From NCBI RefSeq assembly GCF_029814935.1, contig NZ_CP104582.1, forward strand, positions 992,001-1,056,000: a stretch of 64,000 nucleotides of DNA. The letters are read 5' to 3'. The stretch is from Pseudomonas sp. GD03919 (GTDB lineage Bacteria > Pseudomonadota > Gammaproteobacteria > Pseudomonadales > Pseudomonadaceae). The first letter of the stretch is position 1. Each line of letters begins with the position of its first letter. Shown one piece after another: positions 36,713 through 48,116 of this stretch. The notes under the pieces are model-generated. The model ran no database searches. It worked only from the letters and a program-made list of their open reading frames with translations, and was not told where the DNA came from. A program made the translations under genes and the position numbers.

Positions 36713-37930
36713 ATGGCTGTTGGTCTTGGCCCGCTGTCTACCCTGCACCCGGTTCCCGGTTTCGAGCTGGGCATCGCCTCGGCCGGCATCAAGCGCCCCG
36801 GGCGCAAGGATGTGGTGGTGATGCGCTGCGCCGAAGGTTCGCGGATCGCCGGGGTGACCACGACCAACGCGTTCTGCGCTGCGCCGGTACTGATTACCCG
36901 CGAGCGCCTGGGTGGCGAAGTGCGCTACCTGCTGACCAACACTGGCAACGCCAACGCCGGCACCGGTGCCGATGGCCTGGCTCGTGCACGCCGCGCCTGT
37001 GCGCGCCTGGCCGAGCTGGCCGGCGTGGCGGAAAGTGCCGTACTGCCGTTTTCCACCGGGGTGATCGGTGAGCCGCTGCCGGTCGAGAAGATCGAGTCCG
37101 CGCTGCAGGCGGCGCTGGACGACCTCAAGGCTGACAACTGGGAAGCGGCTGCGACCGGCATCATGACCACCGACACCCTGCCCAAGGGGGCCAGCCGGCA
37201 GTTCCAGTACGACGGCGTGACCATCACCGTCACCGGCATCAGTAAGGGCGCGGGGATGATCCGCCCGAACATGGCCACCATGCTCGGCTACATTGCCACC
37301 GACGCCAAGGTTGCTCAGGGCGTGCTGCAGGATCTGGTGCGCGATGCGGCGAACAAGTCGTTCAACCGCATCACCATCGATGGCGACACCTCCACCAATG
37401 ACTGCTGCATGCTGATCGCCACCGGTCAGGCTGGCTTGCCGGAAATCAGCGAAGCTTCGGGCGAACTGTTCGCCAAGCTCAAGCAGGCGGTATTCGAGGT
37501 GTTCATGGAAGTGGCCCAGGCCATCGTCCGTGACGGCGAAGGCGCGACCAAGTTCGTCACTGTGCAGGTCAATGGCGGGGGCACCCATCAGGAGTGCCTG
37601 GACGTGGCTTACGCGGTGGCCCATTCGCCGCTGATCAAGACCGCGCTGTTCGCCTCCGACCCGAACTGGGGCCGTATCCTCGCGGCGGTCGGCTATGCCG
37701 GTGTGCCGCAACTGGATGTGAGCAAGATCGACGTATTCCTCGGCGAAGTCTGCATCGCCAGCAAGGGTTGCCGCGCGACCACCTACACCGAAGAGCAGGG
37801 TGCGGCAGTGATGGCCCGTGAGGAAATCACCATCCGCATCGAACTGGGACGCGGCACCTGCAGCGAGACCATCTGGACCACCGACCTGTCCCACGAGTAC
37901 GTCAAGATCAACGCCGAATACCGCACCTGA
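36713..37930 (+). CDS. argJ: Bifunctional ornithine acetyltransferase / N-acetylglutamate synthase
   Basis: A 405-residue ArgJ of the cyclic arginine pathway, which moves acetyl from N-acetylornithine to glutamate. It self-cleaves before the catalytic threonine in the GEGATKF motif (Thr279 here). [14 protein letters not shown] and [14 protein letters not shown] are typical. ATG 36713 has AAGGAG ahead. It stands alone between secA and a GST gene. Confidence 0.96.
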   Translation: MAVGLGPLSTLHPVPGFELGIASAGIKRPGRKDVVVMRCAEGSRIAGVTTTNAFCAAPVLITRERLGGEVRYLLTNTGNANAGTGADGLARARRACARLAELAGVAESAVLPFSTGVIGEPLPVEKIESALQAALDDLKADNWEAAATGIMTTDTLPKGASRQFQYDGVTITVTGISKGAGMIRPNMATMLGYIATDAKVAQGVLQDLVRDAANKSFNRITIDGDTSTNDCCMLIATGQAGLPEISEASGELFAKLKQAVFEVFMEVAQAIVRDGEGATKFVTVQVNGGGTHQECLDVAYAVAHSPLIKTALFASDPNWGRILAAVGYAGVPQLDVSKIDVFLGEVCIASKGCRATTYTEEQGAAVMAREEITIRIELGRGTCSETIWTTDLSHEYVKINAEYRT

Positions 37931-38043
37931 TCGCGTCCTGCTCGTCCTATTCCCGCGCCTCATGTCCGCATGACGCGCGGGAATTTGCTATTCGGGAGGC
38001 AGGCTTTTAACGTCGAGTGACTTCATGCCCGAGGACGCGCGAG

Positions 38044-38676
38044 ATGCCTGTGAAACTGGTGATTGGCGACAAGAACTATTCCTCCTGGTCGTTGCGCGCC
38101 GCTCTGGCGGTCGAGCTGGCCGGTGTGGAATGTGAAGAAGTGCTGGTGCGTCTGTATCAGCCCGACAGCCGTGCGCAATTGCTACGGCACTCGCCCAGCG
38201 GCAAGGTGCCGGTGCTGCTCACCGAGCATGGGCCGGTGTGGGATTCGCTGGCGATAGCCGAGTATCTGGCCGAGCGCTACCCCGAGGCGCAGCTGTGGCC
38301 GCAGGCGCCTCAGGCACGCGCCTTGGCGCGTAGTGTTTGTGCGGAAATGCACAGTGGCTTCAGCGCGCTGCGCAGCCACCTGCCGATGGATCTGGCACGT
38401 GACAAGGCGCTGACCGAGCTGCCGGACGCGGCGCAGGCCGATATCGACCGCATCTGCGCGATCTGGGCCGATTGCCGTGAGCGTTTCGCCACTTCAGGCA
38501 ACTATCTGTTCGGTCAGGCCAGTATCGCCGATGCCTTCTTCGCGCCGGTTGCCGCGCGCCTGCGCAGTTATCATGTGGCCTTGCCGACAACGGCAGCGGC
38601 CTATGTCGAAACCATCTACCGCTGGCCGGCGTTCCAGCGCTGGCATCAGGCAGCATTGCAGGAGGTCAAGGGGTGA
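38044..38676 (+). CDS. Glutathione S-transferase family protein
   Basis: A 210-residue GST-fold protein. The N-terminal thioredoxin-like domain includes KLVIGDKNYSSWSLRAALA and GKVPVLLTEHGPVWDSLAIAEYL, where the P-V and D-S residues form the glutathione site. A helical C-terminal domain follows. The S-S-W-S start resembles the zeta/maleylacetoacetate-isomerase-like branch, but the substrate is unknown. Its end overlaps the next gene as GTGA, so the two are probably co-translated. Confidence 0.85.
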   Translation: MPVKLVIGDKNYSSWSLRAALAVELAGVECEEVLVRLYQPDSRAQLLRHSPSGKVPVLLTEHGPVWDSLAIAEYLAERYPEAQLWPQAPQARALARSVCAEMHSGFSALRSHLPMDLARDKALTELPDAAQADIDRICAIWADCRERFATSGNYLFGQASIADAFFAPVAARLRSYHVALPTTAAAYVETIYRWPAFQRWHQAALQEVKG

Positions 38677-39617
38677 AGCGTGTGCATGTCGCAGCAGCAG
38701 TGATTCGGGGTGTCGATGGACGCATCCTGCTCGCCAGGCGACCCGAGGACAAACACCAGGGCGGGCTTTGGGAGTTCCCCGGTGGCAAGGTGGAAGAGGG
38801 CGAAACCGTGCATGCTGCGCTCGCGCGCGAACTGCAGGAGGAGCTGGGCATTTGCCCGCAGGCGGCGCGCCCGCTGATCCAGATTCGCCACGACTATCCG
38901 GACAAGCAGGTGCTGCTGGACGTCTGGGAGGTCTCGGCCTTCAGTGGCGAGCCGCATGGTGCCGAGGGTCAGCCGCTGGCCTGGGCCAGCGAGCGGCAGT
39001 TGCTGGACTATCAATTCCCCGCCGCCAACAAACCCATAGTCGCCGCCGCGCGCCTGCCCGAGCGCTACCTGATCACCCCGGATGGCCTGGCGCCGAGCGA
39101 GCTGCTGGCCGGCATCCGCAGTGCCCTGGCCCAAGGCATACGCCTGATTCAACTGCGTGCGCCGAACATGTTCGATGCGCAGTACCGCGACCTGGCCGTC
39201 GATGTGCAGGGACTGTGCGCCGGCAAGGCGCAACTGATGCTCAAGGGGCCACTGGAGTGGCTGGGCGACTTTCCGGCGGCCGGCTGGCACCTGACCACCG
39301 AGCAACTGCGTCAATACGCCGCTGGTGGTCGACCGTTCCCTGAAAATCGCTGGTTGGCCGCTTCCTGCCACAGTCCCGAGGAGTTGGCCCTTGCTGCGCA
39401 GATGGGGGTGGATTTCGCCACCCTGTCACCGCTGCAGGCCACCGCCACGCACCCCGGCGCGCAGCCGCTGGGCTGGGAGGCGGCGCGCGAGATGCTGGCG
39501 GGTTTCAACTTGCCGGCTTACCTGCTGGGCGGTGTTGGCCCAGGCGACGTCGAGCGTGCCTGGCAGATCGGCGCTCAGGGTGTGGCGGGTATTCGCGCAT
39601 TCTGGCCCGCCTCGTAG
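38673..39617 (+). CDS. mutT: Nudix hydrolase (MutT) fused to a ThiE/TenI-like domain
   Basis: A 314-residue two-domain protein. Residues 1-130 form a MutT-type Nudix hydrolase, with the Nudix box running from GGKVEEGETVHAALA to RELQEELGI. MutT removes 8-oxo-dGTP from the nucleotide pool. Residues about 140-314 resemble thiamine-phosphate synthase/TenI barrels (LIQLRAPNMFDAQYRDLA, GGVGPGDVERAWQIGAQGVAGI). This fusion is common in Pseudomonas, and the role of the second domain is unclear. The start is GTG overlapping the GST stop. Confidence 0.9.
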   Translation: MKRVHVAAAVIRGVDGRILLARRPEDKHQGGLWEFPGGKVEEGETVHAALARELQEELGICPQAARPLIQIRHDYPDKQVLLDVWEVSAFSGEPHGAEGQPLAWASERQLLDYQFPAANKPIVAAARLPERYLITPDGLAPSELLAGIRSALAQGIRLIQLRAPNMFDAQYRDLAVDVQGLCAGKAQLMLKGPLEWLGDFPAAGWHLTTEQLRQYAAGGRPFPENRWLAASCHSPEELALAAQMGVDFATLSPLQATATHPGAQPLGWEAAREMLAGFNLPAYLLGGVGPGDVERAWQIGAQGVAGIRAFWPAS

Positions 39618-39627
39618 AGAGGTAAAT

Positions 39628-39649
39628 CAGCCGCTCACGCGAGCGGCTG
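39628..39649. terminator. Hairpin between convergent mutT and mscS genes
   Basis: CAGCCGCTC / GAGCGGCTG with an ACGC loop lies ten bases after mutT and 38 before the mscS stop. No T-run is present on either side, so its strength as a terminator is doubtful. Confidence 0.35.
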
Positions 39650-39686
39650 TCCTGGTTGAACCGCAGCCCGGTGCGAGCGGAGCGCT

Positions 39687-40514
39687 TTACTCGGCTTTGC
39701 TCAGGTGCACCACACGCTGCGGGAAGGGAATGCCGATCCCGGCAGCAGTCAGGCGCTCCTTGGCCAGCTCGATGAACTCGAAGGTCACCGGCCAGAAATC
39801 GCCAGTATTGACCCACACCCGCATCGACAGATTGACCGCGTTGTCGCCAAGCCCGGTGACGAACACCACCGGCGCCGGATCGCGGTGCACGCGCGGGTCG
39901 TTGGCGATGTCCAGCAGCACTTCACGGGCACGCTTGATGTCACTGGAATAATCGATCCCCACGACGATCTCGGCACGCCGCGTGGATTCACGCGAATAGT
40001 TGGTGATGTGGCCATTGGAGAGCGCGCCGTTGGGCACGATCACCACCTTGTTGTCAGCAGTCTTCAGTGTGGTGTGGAAGATCTGGATGCTGTCGACGCT
40101 GCCTGATACGCCCTGCGCCTCGATCCAGTCACCGGCGCGGAACGGGCGGAACAGCATGATCAACACGCCACCGGCGAAGTTCGCCAAGCTGCCCTGCAAC
40201 GCCAGGCCAATGGCCAAACCGGCGGCACCGATCATGGCGATGAAGGAGGTGGTCTCCACGCCGATCATCGAGGCCACGCTGATCAGCAGCAGAATGCGCA
40301 GGATGATGCTCACCAGGCTGCCGATGAAACTGCTCAGGGCGCGGTCGACCTTGCGCACCTCCAGCAGGCGGCCGATGCTGTTGGTCAGTTTGCCGATCAG
40401 CCACCAGCCGATCGCCAAGGTGATCAGCGCCAGCGTCAGCTTGCCGCTGTACTCCAGCGCCACGGGCAGCCAGGCCTCGGACAGCCTGACCAGTTCGTCG
40501 ACGTTCATCTCCAT
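39687..40514 (-). CDS. mscS: Small-conductance mechanosensitive channel (MscS)
   Basis: A 275-residue channel that opens under membrane tension. It has three membrane helices, and the pore-lining third helix is rich in Gly/Ala (FIAMIGAAGLAIGLALQGSLANFAGG). The beta-domain start (LIMLFRPFRAGDWIEAQGVSGSV) and the cytoplasmic vestibule follow. ATG 40514 is chosen because CAGGAG lies six bases ahead. It is downstream of yajQ, from which a hairpin separates it. Confidence 0.93.
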   Translation of the reverse strand: MEMNVDELVRLSEAWLPVALEYSGKLTLALITLAIGWWLIGKLTNSIGRLLEVRKVDRALSSFIGSLVSIILRILLLISVASMIGVETTSFIAMIGAAGLAIGLALQGSLANFAGGVLIMLFRPFRAGDWIEAQGVSGSVDSIQIFHTTLKTADNKVVIVPNGALSNGHITNYSRESTRRAEIVVGIDYSSDIKRAREVLLDIANDPRVHRDPAPVVFVTGLGDNAVNLSMRVWVNTGDFWPVTFEFIELAKERLTAAGIGIPFPQRVVHLSKAE

Positions 40515-40546
40515 GGGTTGCTCCTGTTTCCCGTACATGAAACGAA

Positions 40547-40570
40547 ACCGCCATGGCAGGCCATGGCGGT
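40547..40570 (-). terminator. Hairpin terminator after yajQ
   Basis: An 11-base perfect stem, ACCGCCATGGC / GCCATGGCGGT with a two-base loop, is followed on the minus strand by TTCGTTTC. It lies between yajQ and mscS. Confidence 0.5.
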
Positions 40571-40616
40571 CAGAATGCTATCAACCTAGTGTGCGACGTT
40601 CTGGCGCCGCAAAGGT

Positions 40617-41096
40617 TCAATCGCGGAAATTGTTGTACTGCAGCGGCATGCCGAACTCGTGACCGCGCAGCAGGGCGATGGCTTCCTGCAGGTCGTCACG
40701 TTTCTTGCCGGTCACGCGTACCTGCTCGCCCTGGATGGCGGCCTGCACCTTGAGCTTGGCGTCCTTGATATGAGCGACGATCTTCTTCGCCAGCTCCTTG
40801 TCGATGCCTTCACGGAAGGTGACCTCCTGCTTCATCACCTTGCCCGAAGCGTAGGGCTCCTTGGTTTCCATGCACTGGCAGTCGATCTTGCGCTTGACCA
40901 GACTGCTGCGCACGATGTCGAGCATCTGCTCGAGCATGAATTCGGCTTCGGCGGTCAAGGTCAGCGCCTTATCCTTGCTCTCGATGCTGCACTTGCCGCG
41001 CAGGTCGAAACGGCGGTCGAGTTCCTTGATGGCGTTATCGACCGCATTGGTCAGTTCGTGTTTATCCAGTTCGGACACGACGTCGAACGAAGGCAT
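40617..41096 (-). CDS. yajQ: YajQ family nucleotide-binding protein
   Basis: A 159-residue YajQ (UPF0234) protein with two ferredoxin-like folds. It opens [20 protein letters not shown] and has [20 protein letters not shown] and the C-terminal [20 protein letters not shown]. YajQ proteins bind nucleotides, including cyclic-di-GMP in some species. ATG 41096 is the family start, although the frame is open to 41132. Divergent from the response regulator gene. Confidence 0.93.
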   Translation of the reverse strand: MPSFDVVSELDKHELTNAVDNAIKELDRRFDLRGKCSIESKDKALTLTAEAEFMLEQMLDIVRSSLVKRKIDCQCMETKEPYASGKVMKQEVTFREGIDKELAKKIVAHIKDAKLKVQAAIQGEQVRVTGKKRDDLQEAIALLRGHEFGMPLQYNNFRD

Positions 41097-41234
41097 GAGT
41101 GGGCTCCTGATGGACGGCGCGATCCTCTTCACGGAGTGAACGCGCCTGACTTGACGATAACTTTGGCGGGCCCATTATAACCAGTCTGATAAACGCCGTT
41201 TGGCGTCCTTCCCTCCTGCCTGCGAGCCAGTACC

Positions 41235-43105
<1,871 letters not shown>

Positions 43106-43208
43106 CGAGGCAAACCGCCGCTCATGGCCTGGCCGGTTACAGCCGCCCTACACAGGCAGTGGTCAACCGCGCTAACCTGCCGTTTCCACTCGTCACCACG
43201 ACACCCTC

Positions 43209-45227
43209 ATGAGATTGCGTCAGAGCCTCGAAAACCTGCCGGTTGGCCGCAAGCTGCTCGCTGCACTGTTGGCGTTGCTCGCCGCCGTGATGCTGGTGGC
43301 CAATCTGGCCTTCATCAGTGCCGCCTACTGGATCACCCAGGAGAGCATGGCGCCACAGGCTCTGCACACTCTGGGTCGACTCATCGCCAGTCCGACACTG
43401 AGCAAGGAGGCCCTGCACTCATCAGCCTCGGCCGAGGCTGTGCTCAAGCGCCTGGACGATTATGCGCCGCTGCGTGCAGCGGTCATCTATGACAGCAACG
43501 GCAACAGCCTGGCACAACTGCAGCGCGGGGAAAAACTGCAGCTGCCACAACAGCTCAGCCAGCTGCAGAACTGGCGCGAAACGGCCTTTCGCACCAACCT
43601 GCTGGTTGACCTGCCGCACCCCAGCGGTCGTCCCGGAGCCCTGCTGCTGGTCGCCTCCAGCGAGCTGCCCAGCGTCTTCTATACCGGCACCCTGACCGCC
43701 AGCCTGGTGATTCTGGCCTTCAGCGTGCTGCTCTGGCTGCTGGTGGCCAAACAGATCAAGCGCCTGGTGACCAGGCCCATCCGCCGTCTCGAGGAACTGT
43801 CGCGCCAGGTTACCCGCGAAGAGAACTATGCGCTGCGCGCCGATCGCGGCAATCAGGATGAAATCGGCAGCCTGGCCGATGCCTTCAACACCATGCTGAT
43901 GCGCATGGAAGCCCGCGAGCAGCAACTCAAGCGCGCCCGCGACGACGCCCAGCAGGCCTTCGATCAGGCGCAGAGCCTGGCCGAGGAAACCCGCCACTCC
44001 AACCGCAAGCTGGAGCTGGAAGTGCAGGTGCGCAGCAAGATCGAGAAGAAGCTCACCGGTTTCCAGAATTACCTCAACAGCATCATCGACTCCATGCCTT
44101 CGGCGCTGATCGCCCTCGATGAGCAGCTTTACGTCACGCAGTGGAATCAGGAGGCCAGCACCTTATCCGGCACGCCGCTGGAAGAGGCACTGAACCAGCC
44201 GGTGTTCCTCGCCTTCCCTCCACTCAAGCCGTTTATGCCCCAGCTCAAGGGGACTGTCGAACAACATCGGGTGGAGAAAATCGAGCGTGTCACCTGGCAC
44301 AAGGACGAAGAGCCTCATCATTACGCCCTGACGTTCTACCCGCTGATGGGCGGTGCCGGGCGTGGCGTGGTGATCCGTATCGACGACATCACCCAGCGCC
44401 TGGCTCTCGAGGAAATGATGGTGCAGTCGGAAAAGATGCTCTCGGTCGGCGGCCTGGCGGCGGGCATGGCGCATGAAATCAACAACCCGCTTGGGGCCAT
44501 CCTGCATAACGTGCAGAACATTCGCCGGCGCCTGTCACCGGAGCTGGAAATAAACCTCGAACGGGCCGAGCAGGCCGGCATCAGCCTGGCTGCCATCGAG
44601 CAGTACATGGAGGCGCGCGAGATTCCGCGCCTGCTCGATGGTATCCAGCAGGCTGGCCAGCGCGCCGCCAAGATCGTCAGCCATATGCTCAGCTTCAGCC
44701 GCCGTAGCGACCGTCAGTTGTCGCCCTGTGACCTGCCGGCACTGATCGATCAGGCGCTGGAAATTGCCGGCAACGACTTCGACCTGGCCGACGGTTTCGA
44801 CTTCCGCACCCTGGAAATCGTGCGACAGTTCGATCCGTTGCTGGGGCCGGTAGCCGCGACTGCCAACGAACTGGAGCAGGTGCTGCTCAACTTGCTGAAG
44901 AACGCCGCGCAAGCCATTCATCAACGCGACGACGAGGCCGAGCCAGGCCGTATCATCCTGCGTACGCGGCAGGCTGGCAGTTGGGCGGAAGTGCAGGTCG
45001 AGGACAACGGCATCGGCATGAGCGAAACCGTGCGCAAGCGCATCTTCGAACCCTTTTTCACCACCAAGGAGGTCGGTCAGGGCACCGGCCTCGGTCTGGC
45101 GGTCTCCTATTTCATCATCACCAACAATCACAAGGGGCAGATGGAGGTGCATTCCACGCCGGGGCAGGGTACCTGCTTTACCCTGCGCCTGCCGCTGGCC
45201 TCCCTGCCCGAGCACACAGGACTCTGA
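43209..45227 (+). CDS. Membrane sensor histidine kinase (HAMP-PAS-HisKA-HATPase)
   Basis: A 672-residue hybrid-free kinase. Membrane helices at about 17-38 and 160-180 enclose a periplasmic sensor region. A HAMP domain (KRLVTRPIRRLEELSRQVT), a coiled coil and a PAS domain (FQNYLNSIIDSMPSALIALD) follow. The phospho-acceptor is His422 in AAGMAHEINNPLG, followed by N, G1 (VEDNGIGMSE), F and G2 (GTGLGLAVSY) boxes. The likely partner is the response regulator two genes upstream, by position only. Confidence 0.92.
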   Translation: MRLRQSLENLPVGRKLLAALLALLAAVMLVANLAFISAAYWITQESMAPQALHTLGRLIASPTLSKEALHSSASAEAVLKRLDDYAPLRAAVIYDSNGNSLAQLQRGEKLQLPQQLSQLQNWRETAFRTNLLVDLPHPSGRPGALLLVASSELPSVFYTGTLTASLVILAFSVLLWLLVAKQIKRLVTRPIRRLEELSRQVTREENYALRADRGNQDEIGSLADAFNTMLMRMEAREQQLKRARDDAQQAFDQAQSLAEETRHSNRKLELEVQVRSKIEKKLTGFQNYLNSIIDSMPSALIALDEQLYVTQWNQEASTLSGTPLEEALNQPVFLAFPPLKPFMPQLKGTVEQHRVEKIERVTWHKDEEPHHYALTFYPLMGGAGRGVVIRIDDITQRLALEEMMVQSEKMLSVGGLAAGMAHEINNPLGAILHNVQNIRRRLSPELEINLERAEQAGISLAAIEQYMEAREIPRLLDGIQQAGQRAAKIVSHMLSFSRRSDRQLSPCDLPALIDQALEIAGNDFDLADGFDFRTLEIVRQFDPLLGPVAATANELEQVLLNLLKNAAQAIHQRDDEAEPGRIILRTRQAGSWAEVQVEDNGIGMSETVRKRIFEPFFTTKEVGQGTGLGLAVSYFIITNNHKGQMEVHSTPGQGTCFTLRLPLASLPEHTGL

Positions 45228-45230
45228 ACC

Positions 45231-45818
45231 ATGGGCTTTCGTCTCTCGAAGATCTACACCCGTACCGGCGACAAGGGCGAGACCGGCCTGGCCGATGGCC
45301 GCCGGGTCGGCAAGGATCACCCGCGCGTCGAGGCCATGGGCGAGCTGGATACGCTCAACAGTCAGCTTGGTTTGCTGCTCGCCGAGCTGGACGAGGCCAG
45401 TGTGACCTGGCCAGGCCTCAAGGAAATCAGTGACATTCTTGGCCCCTGCCAGCACCGCCTGTTCGACCTTGGGGGCGAACTGGCGATGCCCGAGTACCAG
45501 GCGCTGCAGCAGGTGGAGGTGGAACGCCTCGAGGCCGCCATCGACCGCTGGAACGAAGAGGTCGGGCCATTGGAAAACTTCATCCTGCCCGGCGGCTCCA
45601 GGCTGATCGCCCTGGCCCATGTCTGCCGCAGCCTGGCGCGCAGTTGCGAGCGGCGCTGCCAGCACCTCAATGCCGTCGAGCCGCTACGCGGTGAAGGCCT
45701 GGCCTACGTCAACCGCCTCTCCGATTTGCTGTTCGTCGCTGCGCGTCTGATCGCCAGGCGCCAGGGCGTTGCCGAGGTGTTGTGGCGGGCGGCGGAAAAG
45801 CCTGAACAGCCGGCCTGA
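45231..45818 (+). CDS. Cob(I)yrinic acid a,c-diamide adenosyltransferase, PduO type
   Basis: A 195-residue PduO-type ATP:corrinoid adenosyltransferase that forms the Co-C bond of adenosylcobalamin. The ATP-binding N-terminus KIYTRTGDKGETGLADGRR and the conserved VEAMGELDTLNSQLG and FILPGGS...HVCRSLARSCERR segments are present. It follows the kinase gene by three bases and probably shares its transcript. It is convergent with ampG. Confidence 0.93.
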   Translation: MGFRLSKIYTRTGDKGETGLADGRRVGKDHPRVEAMGELDTLNSQLGLLLAELDEASVTWPGLKEISDILGPCQHRLFDLGGELAMPEYQALQQVEVERLEAAIDRWNEEVGPLENFILPGGSRLIALAHVCRSLARSCERRCQHLNAVEPLRGEGLAYVNRLSDLLFVAARLIARRQGVAEVLWRAAEKPEQPA

Positions 45819-45885
45819 TACCTGCCCGTTGAGCGCGTCGCAGCAACGCGCCACGGCGAGCCAGGGGCCGGCCGTCGGTCGCTGA

Positions 45886-47682
45886 TCAGGCTTTTTCGGC
45901 TGCAGGCGGCGCCTCTTGCGGCGCAGGCAGGCGTTTGTCGCGGCGCCACTGCAATGTGATCAGCAGTAGCGTGGGGATGCCCATCAGCGCGGTGGCCAGG
46001 AAGAAGTGGGCATAACCCAGGCTTTCCACCATCACCCCCGAGTAGCCGCCGATCAGGCGCGGCAGCAGCAGCATGATGGAGCTGAGCAGGGCGTACTGGG
46101 TGGCCGAGAACTTCAGATTGGTCAGGCTCGACAGGTAGGCGACGAACGCCGACGTGGCCAGGCCGGCGCTGAAGTTGTCGCAGCTGATGGTGACGATCAG
46201 CATGTTCAGGTGCGGGCCCATGCCCACCAGCAGCATGAACATCAGGTTGGTGGCCGCCGAGGCGGCCGCGCCGATCAGGAGAATCGGCATGATGCCGAAA
46301 CGCACGATGAGCAGGCCGCCGGCCCCGGCGCCGAGCAGGGTCATCACCAGGCCGAAAATCTTGCTGACACTGGCGATCTGCTCCTTGGTGAAGCCCTGGT
46401 CGATGTAGAAGACGTTGGCCATCACCCCCATCACGGTATCGGACAGGCGATAGGTGGCAATCAGGCTCAGCAGCAGCAGTGCCTGCCAGCGATAGCGCAC
46501 GATGAAGTCGTTGATCGGCGTCAGCACCGGGGCCATGCCGCCCCAGAACAGGCTGGAAATCGACAGGCTGGTGAGCAGGGTGTAGAGCAGGGCGCGGAGG
46601 AAGGCGCGGTCGTGGTAGAGCAGTTCCTGCAGGCTCATCTGGCCTTGCAGGACCAGGTGCAGATCGCTTTCGTAGAACTGGGTGATCATCGCCGGCACGG
46701 CAATCAGCAGGATGATCAGCAGCAGCACGGACAGCAGCTGATGGAAGAAACCATACCTTGCCGCTGCCGTTTTCAGCACCGGCGCCAGCCCGCCCCAGAA
46801 CAGCCCGGAGGCGCACACGCAGGCCAGGGTGCTGTAGAGCATGGCGCGCAGGAAGGCGCGGTCGCTGTAGAGCAGCTCCTGCATGCTGACGTCACCCAGT
46901 AGCATCGGCACCAGGTCGCTCTGGTAGAACTGGATGAACATGGTCGGCACGGACACGATCAGCACGATCACCGCGCTGATCGCCAGCAACTGATGGAAGA
47001 AACCGTGTTTGGGGGGCGCCACATGGATATGCGTCGGCGCCGGTGGCTCGCGCATCCAGATGGAGGTGAGCAGGCCGGGCAGCATCAGCAGGGCGAAGAT
47101 CATGTAGGTGCCGGTCCAGGCACTGAACTGGTAGTCCTTGGCGGTCGAGCCGAAGCCTTCGGCGAAATACAGCGCGCCGGCGGTGGCCAGCAGCGCGGCG
47201 ACGCGGTAGCCGGTCATGTAGGCGGCGGCCAGCGCAGCCTGATGCTCATCGCCGAGGATTTCCAGACGGTAGGCATCGACGGCGATGTCCTGGGTGGCCG
47301 AGGCGAAGGCGACCAGCACGGCCAGGGCGATCAGCGTCGAGAGGTGCGTTTGCGGGTCGTAATGCGCCATGCCGATCAGGCCGATGGCAACCAGGCCCTG
47401 TGACAGCACCAGCCAGGAGCGGCGCCGGCCAAGCTTGCCCAACAATGGCAGGCGCCACTGGTCGAGCATCGGGGCCCAGACCCATTTGAAGGCATACGCC
47501 AGGCCGATGAGGCTGGCAAAACCGATGGTCTCGCGCGCTACGCCGGCTTCGCGCAGCCAGACCGACAGGGTCGAGAACACCAGCATGTAGGGCAGGCCGG
47601 CGGCGAAGCCCAGAAGCAGCAGCGCCAGTGTGGCGGGGTTGGCATAGGTGGCGAGGGCTTCTCGCCAGGATTTGCGTGGCAT
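45886..47682 (-). CDS. ampG: Muropeptide permease AmpG with internal duplication
   Basis: A 598-residue MFS transporter that imports anhydro-muropeptides for recycling and AmpC regulation. The N-terminal half is typical (NPATLALLLLGFAAGLPYML, then DQWRLPLLGKLGRRRSW). Residues 226-309 and 310-393 are ungapped tandem copies (46 of 84 identical by my count), each with GFFHQLL, a membrane helix, QFY-x-SDL, a loop with QELLY-x-DRAFLRA, and a helix ending LFWGG-x-APVL. E. coli AmpG (491 residues) lacks this. The P. aeruginosa protein is of similar length. ATG 47682 is chosen as the MFS start. Confidence 0.93.
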   Translation of the reverse strand: MPRKSWREALATYANPATLALLLLGFAAGLPYMLVFSTLSVWLREAGVARETIGFASLIGLAYAFKWVWAPMLDQWRLPLLGKLGRRRSWLVLSQGLVAIGLIGMAHYDPQTHLSTLIALAVLVAFASATQDIAVDAYRLEILGDEHQAALAAAYMTGYRVAALLATAGALYFAEGFGSTAKDYQFSAWTGTYMIFALLMLPGLLTSIWMREPPAPTHIHVAPPKHGFFHQLLAISAVIVLIVSVPTMFIQFYQSDLVPMLLGDVSMQELLYSDRAFLRAMLYSTLACVCASGLFWGGLAPVLKTAAARYGFFHQLLSVLLLIILLIAVPAMITQFYESDLHLVLQGQMSLQELLYHDRAFLRALLYTLLTSLSISSLFWGGMAPVLTPINDFIVRYRWQALLLLSLIATYRLSDTVMGVMANVFYIDQGFTKEQIASVSKIFGLVMTLLGAGAGGLLIVRFGIMPILLIGAAASAATNLMFMLLVGMGPHLNMLIVTISCDNFSAGLATSAFVAYLSSLTNLKFSATQYALLSSIMLLLPRLIGGYSGVMVESLGYAHFFLATALMGIPTLLLITLQWRRDKRLPAPQEAPPAAEKA

Positions 47683-47725
47683 CAGGCTCGAATCTGGGCT
47701 GGAGGGGTGGTTCGTAGGGCGCACT

Positions 47726-48100
47726 CTAACTGCTGTGCTCCATCGGGCGCCAGCCGTGACGGTGCATATCCACACGTTCGTTCAGGATGCTGATGCCCTC
47801 CGCCCGCAGGCGCGCCCGTTGTTCGGCGCCCGCCGGGCTGCCAGCGCTCAGGCTGAGATGGCCGCCTGCAGCAATGACGCGATGCCAGGGCAGGGTGGTG
47901 CCATCGGGGAGTTGGCCCAGGGTACGACCGACCCAGCGTGCGGCACGGCCCAGGCCGGCCAACTGCGCCAGCTCGCCGTAACTGACGACCTTACCAGCCG
48001 GCACCTGTGCCAATACCAGGTACAGCGCTTCGCGGCGTGCCTCTGCGCTTGCCGGTGGCGAGGCCGGCCTTGCAGGCTCTGCGGGTTTAATCCTGCCCAT
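47726..48100 (-). CDS. Alkyltransferase-like protein (ATL)
   Basis: A 124-residue relative of O6-alkylguanine-DNA alkyltransferases. It keeps the DNA-binding fold (VPAGKVVSYGELAQLAGLGR, then ARWVGRTLGQLP), but the active-site PCHRV reads PWHRVI, with Trp replacing the acceptor Cys. ATL proteins bind alkylated guanine and direct it to nucleotide excision repair rather than repairing it. ATG 48100 is preferred because AAGGA lies eight bases ahead. It is divergent from the decayed DUF481 gene. Confidence 0.9.
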   Translation of the reverse strand: MGRIKPAEPARPASPPASAEARREALYLVLAQVPAGKVVSYGELAQLAGLGRAARWVGRTLGQLPDGTTLPWHRVIAAGGHLSLSAGSPAGAEQRARLRAEGISILNERVDMHRHGWRPMEHSS

Positions 48101-48116
48101 GGGGTGCGTCCTTATC

